Below are positions 27,645 to 38,506 of a DNA stretch of 57,916 nucleotides, one piece after another (position 1 is the first letter of the stretch; each line of letters starts with the position of its first letter). The notes beneath the pieces were generated by a model, which saw nothing but the letters and a program-made list of their open reading frames with translations, was not told where the DNA came from and made no database searches. Both the position numbers and the translations under genes were made by a program. The stretch lies in the NCBI GenBank assembly GCA_018398765.1, contig JAHBMJ010005766.1:7501-65416 (forward strand). Direction: 5' to 3'. The stretch is from Chromera velia. Lineage: Eukaryota > Sar > Chromeraceae.

Positions 27645-27916
27645 TATATATATATACATGTATATATATACCCCNNNNNNNNNNNNNNNNNNNNNNNNNN
27701 NNNNNNNNNNNNNNNNNNNNNNNNNNNNNNNNNNNNNNNNNNNNNNNNNNNNNNNNNNNNNNNNNNNNNNNNNNNNNNNNNNNNNNNNNNNNNNNNNNNN
27801 NNNNNNNNNNNNNNNNNNNNNNNNNNNNNNNNNNNNNNNNNNNNNNNNNNNNNNNNNNNNNNNNNNNNNNNNNNNNNNNNNNNNNNNNNNNNNNNNNNNN
27901 NNNNNNNNNNNNNNNN

Positions 27917-27944
<28 letters not shown>
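27645..27944. repeat. (TA)n and (TG)n microsatellites around assembly gap 27675-27916
   Basis: TATATA repeats lead into 242 unknown bases, which end in a pure TG repeat. Open frames across this region are artefacts. Confidence 0.95.
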
Positions 27945-27949
<5 letters not shown>

Positions 27950-28002
27950 GAGGCTCTTTCTGCGCGCGCGCCGAGTGTCTGTGTGTGCATATGGGCGCGC
28001 GC

Positions 28003-28290
28003 ATGTCTTTCTTTCTTTCTTTCTTTCCTTCCTTCCTTCCTTCCTTCTTTCTTTCTTTCTTTCTTTCTTTCTTTAATAATTTATTGATTTAGTTCATTCA
28101 TTCATTCATTCATTCACTCGTTCGTTCGTTCGTTCGTTTGCTCGCTCGCTCGCTCGTTCGTTCTTTCTTTCTTTCTTTCTTTCTTTATTCTCTCCTAGTT
28201 TCTTTCCCTCCCTCTCTCTCTCTGTTTGTGTGTGTGCGTGTATGTATGCGTGTATGTATGCGTGTGTGTGTGTGTGTGTGTGTCCACAGA
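28003..28290. repeat. Tetranucleotide microsatellite block
   Basis: Successive runs of TTTC, TTCC, TTTC, TTCA, TTCG, CTCG and TTTC units are followed by TC and TG repeats. The stepwise change of one base between neighbouring runs suggests repeat birth by point mutation and slippage. Confidence 0.9.
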
Positions 28291-28672
28291 AGCAAACGAA
28301 AGAAAAAGCTGTATCCAAAATTCCAAAGAAATTCAAACGTTGGAAGAACCATTCAAAGAGGCCACAGTGTGCAGCTTGAATGCGCGAAGGCCAGCAGCGG
28401 CTGTCAATGAACAGACGTCTAGCGTCCTCGTTAAGATCAGCTTTTCCATCGGATTGCACAACAACATTTCACTTCCAATCGTCCCAGACGTCACCTTGCG
28501 TCGTTTCTAGTCACACGCACACCCTCAAAGTCGTTCAGCATCATTTGAAAGCATGAACGAGCTCTGAGGGTTGTCAATGATCTTCCGCCAGGTGTCTTTG
28601 AGTCAAATATCTCAAATAAAGCATGAAGGCAATGAATCGGTCCTCCCTGTATGCGGAGACAGTGTACCCGAG

Positions 28673-29446
28673 TCAGAAGCTGTCAGTAGACTCGGTCTCT
28701 CGGCGCCATGTCAGACTCACGACATTGCTGTCAAGCAGGGAAGGGAGCACGCCGAGCGTCATGTCCTCGGCAGGTTTTATCAAAGCAACACCCACACGCA
28801 CGTACAGCTTCCACACTTGTCCCTGCAGACAGCCTTCTACGACATTTTTCGGTCGAGCCCCGGCAGCCCTCTGAAGTTCTGCGATTGTCAAAGAGCTGGA
28901 AGGAGAAAGCAGGCGCCCGTCAGATGCCAACCTACCCCTGACGACGACGGAGGTCGCCCCAGATGCGACCACCAACGGAATCTGTGGGTCGCCAGGACAA
29001 GAGGCTTCCAGCTCTGCTTTTTGAGCGGCTCGCTGCGCTTCTACTGCAGCTACCTCGGCCTGTTCTTCTACCGAAAGTTCGCGTTGTCGAATTTTCGCGT
29101 AACGATAGCGAGTCAGGCCACTGAAACCTGGGCCGGGGGCACGGAAGCACTCGTTCGCTGTTCTGTCAGACACGTCTGTATCATACTACAGACTGCAATC
29201 GGGTCCACGAAATTCTGTCATGTTAAAACCTGAGGTGGAGGAGTCAGAGTCATGGAAGAATGCAACCCTCCGAGCACCGTTGCGAACCGGCCAACAGGCG
29301 TTGTGAAGGAGCGAGCACTCAAGAAGCTCATTATCTCCGCATTCAGAGGATGAGAAGGTGCAAACTTCCCAACCCGTAGGCTGGCAAAGCGAAAGCGGGA
29401 GCAGGGTACAAAAGAAAGTGACCGGAACAAGTAAACCGCCGTGCAT
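28673..29446 (-). CDS. Secreted Cys-containing hypothetical protein with an in-frame TAG
   Basis: A minus-strand frame from ATG 29446 begins with a hydrophobic segment (LLVPVTFFCTLLPLSLC) that looks like a signal peptide. A Cys-bearing stretch follows (EVCTFSSSECGDNELLEC, later CW and PDC). At 29186-29188 the frame meets TAG, yet it stays open in the same frame for another 170 codons to a stop at 28673. This second part contains RYRYAKIRQRELSVEEQ, an Ala/Glu-rich helix and a beta-like section (IPLVVASGATSVVVRGR), with further Cys residues. About eight Cys are expected in the mature form. The combined length would be about 257 residues. No family was recognised. It may be a gene with a recent nonsense change, a stop that is read through, or two adjacent genes. 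An opposite-strand frame covers the same bases but shows no protein-like character. Confidence 0.48.
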
Positions 29447-29458
29447 GCTGTTGCTCAC

Positions 29459-30144
29459 AAGAATTCACTCCTGTCCACCGTTTGCCTCGATCTCGCTGTT
29501 TGATAAAATGTGCTTCTCTGCCACGCTATGTCCTTACTCCAGCTGTGTCCTTACTCCAGCTACGTGGCATCCGAACACGTAGACTAGCTGTTGCAAACAG
29601 ATGGTGTAATGCATTCATGAAGAGAAATATATACATTATTATGCATGGTGCATGTTGTTTTACATTTTTTTTGTTCTGATCGAATTAACTTAATTAATTG
29701 GATCGTGCATGCGCGGATTCATTTAATTGCATGACTGACCTTCATATATAAGAATTCGAACATGACAAATTATAATCGGCTGCGGATTGCCCCGTAAAAC
29801 TCGATCTTTGCATGGGGGGCACTTCCATGAACAAATATAAGGGAAGAGTTCACTTTTTCGGACCATCGCACGCAGTTTTTCTGACGCACGCCGCGGAAGA
29901 AAAACGCATGCATGCAAGTCTTTTTTTCTTAATTGAATAAGGCTCGTGAAAGACCACAAACCGACAGTCGATTTGAAAGAGAGCAGGATCAGACACGCTT
30001 CTTCCCGTTACTCATCGAGTCCATTCTTGAGAAGAAAAGTCGTCCTGGCCTGTTACCGCGCTGTCTCAGACCTCAAGAAAGGAAGGTGCATTAATTCACA
30101 AAAAGAGACTGTCAACTGGAGACATTCATTTGAGTTAGAGGAAG
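29459..30144. promoter_or_regulatory. Head-to-head intergenic region upstream of the NTF2-like gene
   Basis: This separates a leftward gene (28673-29446) from a rightward one (30145). It is partly AT-rich and contains several TGCATG words (near 29643, 29708 and 29905). No exon was identified. Confidence 0.35.
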
Positions 30145-30477
30145 ATGGCAGCTGTTGCAGTTGTTCAGAAGTACGTTGGTCACTTCAATGCCTCGGAGTT
30201 CGACCAGATGGTTGAGATGATGGCAGAGGACATCCAGATGATCTCGCCCAAAGAGAACATCTCAGGGAAGAAGGCTTTTGGAGACAGCATGAAAGCCAAC
30301 GGGCCGAAGTTGCAGAAGGAGGGGCCGACGTGGGGCCCTGTGACTGCGGGGCCGACAGACGCCCAGGCAGTGACTGTCGGGACAAAGAAGATGATGATGA
30401 TGACTGTCACCCTGAAGAGAACCTTCACAGTCAACGGTGAGGGAAAAATCGCAAAAATTGAAGTTGCCAAGGCGTGA
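30145..30477 (+). CDS. NTF2/SnoaL-like small protein, 110 aa, intronless
   Basis: This is a complete frame from ATG 30145 (context GAAGATGGC) to TGA. The product has the layout of the cone-shaped NTF2/SnoaL-like fold. An N-terminal helix (VVQKYVGHFNASEFDQMVEM) carries the usual 'number of residues at work' segment. MMAEDIQMISPKENISGKKAF is the typical D-x(n)-P...I-G-x-xA turn, and a C-terminal sheet reads TVTLKRTFTVNGEGKIAKIEV. The Met-rich run TKKMMMMTV is unusual but lies where a core strand is expected. Members of this fold include ketosteroid-isomerase-like enzymes and non-catalytic binding proteins. No catalytic Asp/Tyr set can be assigned with confidence, so the substrate is unknown. 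No signal peptide is present, so the product is probably cytosolic. It is the only clearly intronless non-transposon gene in the window besides the glutamate receptor. Confidence 0.82.
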   Translation: MAAVAVVQKYVGHFNASEFDQMVEMMAEDIQMISPKENISGKKAFGDSMKANGPKLQKEGPTWGPVTAGPTDAQAVTVGTKKMMMMTVTLKRTFTVNGEGKIAKIEVAKA

Positions 30478-32803
30478 GAGTGAGCGCGTGAGAGCGAACG
30501 GTTTCTCATAAGCTACGGAACTTTCATGGGAGAGACTCTCCCATTGCCCACGTGGAAGTTCTTATCAGACAGCGGAGAGATGCAGATTTCCCTTCAGTGA
30601 AATTCAATTTGTTTGATCTCTATGCATGCATGACTCCTTCTGAGCTGATGGGCGATCGAGCAAAGTGCCGCCCTTCAGTTCCGGCAGGATCTGAGAGAGG
30701 TGTTCAGGGGTGCCATAGAGGCCCAGGCGTGTGCTTACTTGAGGCAGGGGCAACACGGCACAACGCCTTGGATCGAAGTCTAAAGGAGAATTCCTGAACT
30801 GTGCCAGGCTTCGTTCGGTTGAGGGTGCATTGTTCTGACGGTTTCGGCTTCCGATGCAAAATTCATCCAGGATGGACCAAACTCACTTCAAAGAGTCCTT
30901 TCACTTGTTTTGGGCCGTTGTGCTGCGCAGGACTTATGAAACGGACTTCTTTGGGGACTTGTCTTGAATCGTGTGAGTAAGCTTATGAATGCTAATCTTA
31001 TTGAGTGCTAGATTGAGTGCACTGTGTCACTGCCAGTCTCCGAGTGTGTCACAAGTTCTCACAATCCAGGACACCAGGTCAATGCAGACTTAAGGTTTTC
31101 CAGAGGCTGTCCTAGTACACACATTTCCTTGCATGCCTAGGAATGATCTAAGGAATGTATACACTCGTTGGAGTCGTTGCATCCAGTAGTTAATTTAGAG
31201 AACCGACATCAATGACACATCATGCGGCGAGAGCTACTAGTTAGCTACTAGTTAAGCTAGTGACTATAAGCTCAGTAGTAAGCTAAGCGATACTCATTGT
31301 TACTCAGCGATTCTGAGCAGTAGGGTATAAAAACGGGATCAGCTTGAACACTAAGGCCTGAAAACCTAGTTGCAAACTGGCTGGATCAAAAGCCTCAGGC
31401 TTTCAATTCTTTCAATTTTATTATATTTTATTATATTAATTAGCTATTAAAACTATTAAAGTATTAAAAATTACTTTGAATCTTTGAACTCGTTTAAGTT
31501 TAAACAGGCTTACTAGTAATAGTTGTATCTCTTGCTGTGTTTAGAGCATGCATACATGAAGTTAGATATGAAGTTTAACGGAGTTAGTAACGGAGTCAAA
31601 CGGAGTTCACTGACAATTCGATCCAAATTGCTAGCCAAATTAAAGTGAAAAACATTCGAATCTTATCAGTCAGCAAATTAACAAAGTAAAATAACCAATT
31701 AAATTAGTTTAAAAAAGAGTAAGAATACTTCACGATTTTAGTATTTTCTTTAATTTTCTTCGGAGGGGTGACAAAGAGAACAATGCTAATTGAGTAACAT
31801 GCATCTAGACATGCATGGCATTGCTTGCATGCACGTCTGTTAGTCAGATCGAAGTGTCAATTGTCAAACGAATTCTTTAAATTAAGTGAATTGGAATTCA
31901 GCCCAAAAGATTCTTGCCTGCACAAAGAGAATCTACTGGACTCTTCTGAGAGCTAGAGCAATACTGCCTGCTTGCCCCCGAGCCCCCCCTGTCTTTTTTC
32001 ACATCTCGTGAAAGGGGAGAAGACAGGAAGAAAGCAGCGAGGGAAAGAGAAGAAGGAAAGAAACAGAAGACACGCAGATGCCGAACGAGACGGTCTTCCT
32101 CCTCGTGCCGTCAAGTAGAAAAGGGACAATCAAAAGGGACGAAGGGGGAGAGAACTGCAGCAAATGTTGCCGTCAGTTGACAGCAAGAAAAAGGATCAAA
32201 GGCCAACAAAACGAGACAGAGGGAGAGGATGAGAGAGGGCAGCAGGGAAGGGGGGTGCCCGTTCACCTTTCTTCCTTTGTTTCCTTTTCTTGTCAGATTG
32301 ATGCATGCCCAAGGTGATGACCGGCTCCGTTCAAAGAACCGACAAACGCATAGACGACTCATGCACTCAAAACAGTCAGTCAGGTCATGCAATCACCACC
32401 CGCCAATCAATCAGAATTCCAAATAGACAAACAAACAAATAAGTGAACAGGAACCCCTCTTCCTCTTTCTCTCTTTCTTCCTTTTCTCTCTCCCTCACCT
32501 GACGACCCCCTTTGCAGGTCGTTCCGCGAATTAATTAAGTCTTACTCCTGCATGTCCTTCCCTCCCTTGATTCCCCTCTCCCTCTTTTTCTTCCGCTCAA
32601 ACTCTCCTCGTGCCAACCACCTATCGAGCCGGCAAACAGTCACTCCTCCCTTTCCTCCCCTAAATCGACTGATGCACTCGGTCCTGCAGACTGAAAAATC
32701 CCCCCGTCCCTTAAGCCGCCCACCCATTCATTCATTCATCCATGTACACACACAGCAATCTACCCTTCCCCCCTCCCCCACCCCATGCAAAAAAGAAAAC
32801 ACA
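30478..32803. other. Long intergenic region, AT-rich centre
   Basis: The centre (about 30980-31900) is AT-rich with many short TAGCTA, AGTTAA and TTAATT words and no open frame of note. The right part (32000-32800) is purine-rich on the plus strand, then pyrimidine-rich. No exon or RNA gene was recognised. Confidence 0.5.
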
Positions 32804-35092
32804 TCACGGATCATTCCACGGACTCCAGTGTATTCTCTGTGCAATGATGTTCGTCGTCTCTCCGTGCCGAAACGCCGCTACGTAATCCTCGAACTTCCGC
32901 GGTTTGATCACGTTATCTGCCTCCGTGCTCTCCTCTGCCAAGTCGAAAAGCTCATACCCTAGAGACTCCACCTGCTTGAGAAGGTCCACAGGGTCATGAC
33001 CGAGCTGAGCCTGGTTTCCTGGCTCGAACTCAAAATGAATCAATTTGGGCCTCTGTGCAAGGGGGTACGGGAGAATCAGACCGTAGGCTCCCTTGATGGC
33101 CTCCCCCTCGTGCCCTTGCACATCAAACCTGCGGAGTAGATAGATAGATGCATTTGGTGTGTGGTACATCTTCATACATGTGATGCATGCTCGGGAAGAA
33201 AGTGCAAAGAGCTGCACACCAAATTTGCAAAGCGAGAGAAGGAAGAAAAGGCAGAAGCACGGGAGGAAACTGGGCAGGAAAGAGAGAAACTCTTTCTTTC
33301 ATCTTTTTCCCTTTTTTCTTTTCAAATGACCTGGGAACAGCCTCTCTGTGTGTTTGCCTTTTTCATTTTGTTTTTGCTGGCTTCTCTTCTCGTTCGTTGG
33401 TTCCTTTCTCCTGCCATTCCTCTCTTTCTTTTGTGCGTGTCAATTGAATTGAATGCCGGATGGCAGAACAACAGCAAGGAAAGAAGTCGGCACAGATAAC
33501 GGCAGGTACGCGAAGGACACGCACGCACACGCACAGCCAATGAAGTGCAGGCGTGACTGGCCGAACTCACGAGACGGCGGGCAGGAAACAGCCACTCGAA
33601 GGGAAAGGAATGAATGGCGAAGTGGCTCGAAAAAAGGGGAGCGGGTAGTCTTCGAGAAAACAGAGACAGGCAGAGAAACGAAACGGAGGACGGGGAGAAA
33701 GAAAACGAGGCGGCGCAAAATGGGACGGGGGGAGGGAAAGAAGCAGATGAGCAGGCGAGAGAGGAGCCAGGAGGAGATGGGGAGGACGGAAAAGGGGAAC
33801 GAGGGAAGAAAGGCTGTAGAGGTCTCAAGCAAGGAAGAGAGCGACCAGATGACGGAGACAGTGTAAGGAGAGTAGGGAAGCGAGTGGGGATATGGGAAGA
33901 GGGAAAAGGCTGAGAGAGAAGGGAGGAAGGAAAGATAAAATGGAAGCAGAGAGAAAGACAAACAAGACAGCCAGACTCACTTCATGATCCGGGGCACTTC
34001 ATGAACGTGATAGTCGATCCTTGTCACAGGGACCACCACAATGCGGTCAGTGCGTTCGCTCACATGGCACTTCACCTTCCCCGCTACCACGTCTGCCAAT
34101 CCCTTTTTGCACTGTGCCTGAGAACCGAACCACCAACAGTTCAACGACGCCTCCGACTCTCCAACCATACAGCACTTATCACCAGCCTGGGGGGCCCAGC
34201 CGGTCACGCCGTGTGTCCCCGCCACTTTGATATAAGCGTTTCCATTTTCATTCTCAGTCACGCACTCGTATTCACTCACATCCCAAGCCCCCCCTTTTTC
34301 CGATGCCCCCCCTTCAAAACTCCCAGACCCCTCCGCCCCCGGGTCATCATTCCAATTCAATTTCAGGGTACCCGTAGCAGACGAGGCCCCCATATTGATC
34401 CATCGGACCTCGCCCATTTTGGGTGCAAACGGCTGACCACAACAGGGCGGAGGGAGCATGACCGGCCCAGGGAAACGTCCACCGTCATTATCATTCGTAC
34501 ACCCCACGGTGAAGTGGTCTTTCCAGTACGGGTTTGCCTCGAAGGCATACACACGTAGGCCCCAGTGGGCCGCAGTGCACCCATACGGACACCCAGCCGT
34601 GCCGACATCGACAAAGACAACGTCATCCGGCTGCTCTTCTAATAACCAGAGCAGCCTACTCCAAGTGGCCTTGCCCATATTCCTTACCACCAATGTGTTC
34701 ATCATTCCTTTCTGAGGGAGTCGACTCAACTCCCCCCCATCAGGATCGATATCTCCCTTGAAACGCAAACCAATCTGCAGCAGCTCACGTCTGCGGTCTG
34801 CGTGGGAGAGAAGAGGGGGAGGGGGAGGAGAAGTCCACGCGGACTCCTCTGTGTACGTGCCAGGGCAATTGGCTCGTTCCCTGTCTTTGGAAGTGTCTGG
34901 TACTTCCAGAATCGGCTCTGCTCTTTTCTTTTTAGTGCTCACATCACTTCCGCTCTCAAAAAAAGGTTTACTTCCGACTATCAACAACCAGACCAGGGCC
35001 AGGAAGGAAACCACTGCATAAACAACTTTCGGCGCAGTACCCAAGAGAGCAAATTGGATACGCGCGTTTTTGATTAACGACCCTCGAGCCAT
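32804..35092 (-). CDS. FkbM-type methyltransferase with N-terminal membrane anchor, 478 aa, two exons
   Basis: The exons 35092-33981 and 33128-32804 join in phase 2 (AA|G, giving Lys) and total 479 codons with TGA. The N-terminus is basic (MARGSLIKNARIQF) followed by a hydrophobic helix (about residues 22-40, VVYAVVSFLALVWLLIV). That is a type II anchor, suggesting a secretory-pathway membrane with a lumenal catalytic domain. The domain has a SAM-binding motif I, DVVFVDVGTAGCPYG (residues 157-171), then YAFEANP, the usual acidic motif II. After the splice junction comes KFDVQGHEGEAIKGA, the FkbM-family D[VI]xGxE motif. The family methylates hydroxyls, often on sugars; the acceptor here is unknown. 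A Cys-rich insertion (PPPCCGQPF, DKCCMVGE, NCWWFG) between motif II and the FkbM motif is unusual. The gene diverges from the gene starting at 35779. Confidence 0.85.
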
Positions 35093-35778
35093 TGTAACAC
35101 GTTAGAGGACAACTGAGACAGGCCAACAGAGTCTCGATAAGAGGCTACACTGAGAATCGGCAGATAGAGTGATAGGCCGTCAGAGGGATGGATCCCGAGA
35201 GACCAACTTCTTCGGTTCAACTTCCACGTTCATGAGAAAATGATCCCGGTAAACGTGATCGGACGCACGGCTCAGACAGGATGTGAACGAATCGGACTGA
35301 CGGACGGATGACCAGAAAATGCGTGTATGCTCACTTATGTAGCAGACATTCGCAGACGTGGAATCTGACAGTAGCTACGAGGACAACAGAGAAGAACTGT
35401 GGACCTACGAGCTGACGCTTCAGTCTGACATGCAGTGAGCCCCCTTGCATATGCGAAGACCCCGCGGCGGCACTTTCGTGCCACACCACGGTCCGATCGA
35501 GGACCGACCAGTCTGGGATACGATGGGATACGCTCAATTACGCTCATGCCATCTCATGCCGTCTCCTCGAATCTCCTCGGACCATTCATGACCATTCTGT
35601 GCATGTCAGACAATTTCTGTCGATCCAGTTCTTGTCTTGCTATGTCTTGCTGTGAGACACAGAATCACCCTCCTTTCTGAAAGTCTGTCTGTACGTGATC
35701 CCTGTCCACTGGCAGCCAACACGAGGATCTACTGTGTTGACTTGCTACAACACACAGAGCCATCAGACTGAGCCCACA
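35093..35778. promoter_or_regulatory. Head-to-head intergenic region between the FkbM-type and secreted-protein genes
   Basis: The 686 bases between two divergent start codons must contain both 5' flanks. No TATA-like or other named element was identified. The shared-promoter role is inferred from geometry. Confidence 0.4.
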
Positions 35779-38417
35779 ATGAGGATCACAACACTCGCAC
35801 CCGCTTCCTTCCTCCTCCTTTTCGGCAGGGGGCTCACCATCAGATACTACCCTCCCAAGTACACAATGAGGTCCGGATCTGACGGCATGTCCCTCTCACC
35901 CACCATCTCTCCAGGTGGAGGTGATGACGACATGTTTTTCCCCACAATGCCCCCGTCTGGCCCTCCCTCTGTTAGCGAGCCTGTCCCGTTGACTGCGGAG
36001 GAGAAGGAGATGTTTGACCTCATTGATGACGTGTTTGAGGGAATTTACGGAGGTGAGCTTCTCGAGCGAAATCTCGTGAAGCTGGATTCATACGAAATCT
36101 GTCCGAAGTTGATCAAAAATGGAGGGGCATCTGGGAGCGGGTTGAGAGAATTGCTAGGCGATGTCGGCTTTCTCGAATTGTGCGGTGGCACCGACGTTCC
36201 TGACAAGGAGGAAGATATGCTCTGCAGAGCCGTCTTTGCCACGGAAAAAGCCTTCATCAAACTCGCCGAAAAGTTCCCGAAAGGCCCAAAGTTTGCCAAG
36301 TGGTTTATGGTTAGGTGGGGTCCCCACGCCTCTGCCGAGTTTCCTATACCCAGCTGTGTCCGCAGCTCTTATAAGAATGTCCACCTTGACAGCATCCCCC
36401 CCTCTGCCGAGCTGATAGACGGCAATGGCTGCAATGCCTATGCTCTATGTGACATCCTGGTCACCATCCTTGCGCAGTCAAACAATCAGGCTGACGTCGG
36501 ATCATGCGGCCCGACGGCCACCCTTGCCGCAGTGGAGGACGTCAACCCCGCACTTGCCATGAAGATGGCTGTCAGTCTGGTATGGACAGGGTACCAGACT
36601 AGAACCCACTACGGGTCGAATTGTGGTGAGGGTGTGTATGACCTTTTCCCGGGTCTGATTCCTCGCGATGACACTGAGGCAGTCAACCATCTGATCCTCG
36701 ACAACATCCAGAAGGTGTTTCCTTCTGTCCCCATTGACCTCCCTGCCATTCTTGCGTGGCTGAAAGAGCCCCGCCCGCACCAAGTGCCATTCGCGCACGC
36801 GTGGGTGACCTCTCTGATGGTGCAGGTGAACACTATGGGCGAGAGTTTCTCCACGCTTCAGCAGTGCCCCGAGGAAGGGCCAATGTATCAGGGGGTGCTG
36901 GTGGCCAAATGGAGCACGGAGGAAGAGACGGCCATCAACAAGCAGCTGTTTGGATCCGGATGGCAACAACAGATGGCGTGAGTCTGTCTGTCTGTCTTTT
37001 AGAAGTCGAGAAGACCTAGGGACGCATGTGCATGGACAACAGAAGTTCTGAGTTTCTTTGTCTTTCCGTGATCAATGCTTCATGCCGATCTCTGTCTTTC
37101 CCTGTTCAATGCTTCATGCCGATCTCTGTCTTTCGGTGTTCAATGCGTCATGCAGATCTTTATCTTTCCGTGTTCAATGCTTCATGCCGATCTTTGTCTT
37201 TCCGTGTTCAATGCTTCATGCCGATCTCTGTCTTTCCGTGTTCAATGCTTCATGCCGATCTCTGTCTTTCCGTGTTCAATGCGTCATGCAGATCTTTGTC
37301 TTTCCGTGTTCAATGCTTCATGCCGATCTTTGTCTTTCGGTGTTCAATGCTTCATGCCGATCCTTGTCTTTCGGTGCTCAATGCTTCATGCCGATCCTTG
37401 TCTTTCGGTGCTCAATGCTTCATGCCGATCTCTGTCTTTCCGTGCTCAATGCATCATGCCGATCGAAGTACGACCCGCACCTCTCCTTTGCGGTCTATTC
37501 TGTCAACCCACGGCTGTCTGATAATCTGGATATGTGTGTTTCCACGCGCTTTGTAAATACATGTCGTGCAAGTGCCAAGCACGCACACATAGACCCACAC
37601 ACATACACAGCTGTCTTACATATGAGAATCCTGCCTTTCTGATTTTGGTGCCGGCAGCAAAGTCCTCATTCCCTCCCTTTGTCATTCCATCAGCCGATTC
37701 ATTCTTTCACTTCCATTCGTTCATTTCTTTCATTGTTGGCAGGCTCTCATCTTCCTTCCCTCCCCCGCTCTGGCTCTCTGGTTTTTCGACTCGCACCCAT
37801 TCAACCAGAACCATCTGATTTTTTTGCAGATACGCTTTCAACTGTGGCGCCTGGTGTTCTTCGGTCGATGTGTGTTCTTTTGTTCTCAAGCATATCTTTG
37901 CTTGCACATACCCATGTCGATCTGTCTGTCTGCCTGCAGGATGTGCGATCTCCTTGCAGGTTCTGTTGGGTGGACCTGCTCGATTGTGTACATAAATAAG
38001 GAGTCGAAAGTCCACGATGGCAGAAAAGGGGATCCCCCCCCTCCGGAGTTTGTGGACGGCCTGGAGGAGGCATGCAAGAATGGGGGGGCGCTGATGCGCG
38101 TGAATGCAGGGTTGCTGCAGGGTGCATCGGCGCTGCAAGCACGTGGACCGGGAGCACTTGGGTCAAGTGTTGACGTGCCAATAGTCTCGTGGAACCCGCA
38201 GAACCCCGATGCGAACATGTATTCGAACCATGTGACGTACCTCTCTGAATGTGTGGGGGACGTTGTGGTGGTCTGGTCGTGGGCCAAGCGTTTCTATGTC
38301 CACAAAGATCTGATTTTGGGGGATCATGGACAACTCGGAATGACGGTGTCCCTTTTCGTTTGGAAAGACAAGGAGGGCGGAAAAGGGGACCCGACACTGG
38401 TCCAGGCGGTCCAATAA
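35779..38417 (+). CDS. Secreted protein, possible thiol-hydrolase fold, 558 aa, two exons
   Basis: The exons 35779-36977 and 37940-38417 join in phase 2 (GC|G, giving Ala) and total 559 codons ending in TAA. The N-terminus (MRITTLAPASFLLLFGRG) looks like a signal peptide. A Pro/Ser/Gly-rich linker (to about residue 70) precedes a globular region. The most striking motif is ADVGSCGPTATLAAVEDVNP (Cys at about 243), on a helix-start pattern seen around nucleophilic Cys residues in papain-like and C39-like folds. In exon 2, YSNHVTYLSE supplies a His (about 497) before VVVVWSWAKRF, resembling the His strand and following Trp of such folds. The two residues lie far apart but in the expected order. 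Function is inferred, not matched: a secreted Cys/His hydrolase or an inactive relative. ATG 35779 is preferred over an upstream in-frame ATG-less extension because the signal peptide starts there. Confidence 0.75.
37065..37465. repeat. 34-bp minisatellite, about twelve copies
   Basis: The unit is close to GTTCAATGCTTCATGCCGAT followed by CTCTGTCTTTCCGT. Variants carry GCGTCATGCAG, CGGT or TCCT changes. The array lies wholly in the intron (36978-37939) of the secreted-protein gene. Because 34 is not a multiple of three and the unit lacks forward stops, all three forward frames stay open, giving false coding signals. Confidence 0.95.
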
Positions 38418-38446
38418 AACGGTGAGAGGGGTGGGAAAGAAAGGTG

Positions 38447-38448
<2 letters not shown>

Positions 38449-38495
<47 letters not shown>

Positions 38496-38506
38496 CGCGC
38501 GCGCGC
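38449..38506. repeat. (CT)n(GT)n(GC)n compound microsatellite
   Basis: Three adjoining dinucleotide runs lie a few bases downstream of the stop codon of the secreted-protein gene, probably in its 3' UTR. Confidence 0.92.

Larger units (their letters stand above)
26533..28672. other. Intergenic region: dispersed repeat, AT-rich tract, gap and microsatellites
   Basis: The region holds a copy of a dispersed repeat (about 26971-27037), an AT-rich tract (27050-27550), an assembly gap with flanking TA and TG repeats, and a long stretch of TTTC-type tetranucleotides. No supported exon was found. The sequence 28300-28670 is of mixed composition and may be 3' flank of the minus-strand gene ending at 28673. 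Confidence 0.5.

Noticed and set aside
28571-29233. Plus-strand frame of 220 codons
   Set aside because: It is antisense to the secreted Cys-containing protein and has no protein-like composition or motif. The minus strand is more convincing, though not certain.
33440-33961. Long open frames on both strands between the two FkbM exons
   Set aside because: The stretch is purine/pyrimidine-biased low-complexity DNA inside the intron 33129-33980.
34001-34558. Plus-strand frame of 185 codons
   Set aside because: It is antisense to the FkbM methyltransferase exon, whose minus-strand product carries clear motifs.
37026-37642. Three overlapping long open frames of 148-194 codons
   Set aside because: They are three readings of the same 34-base minisatellite inside an intron.
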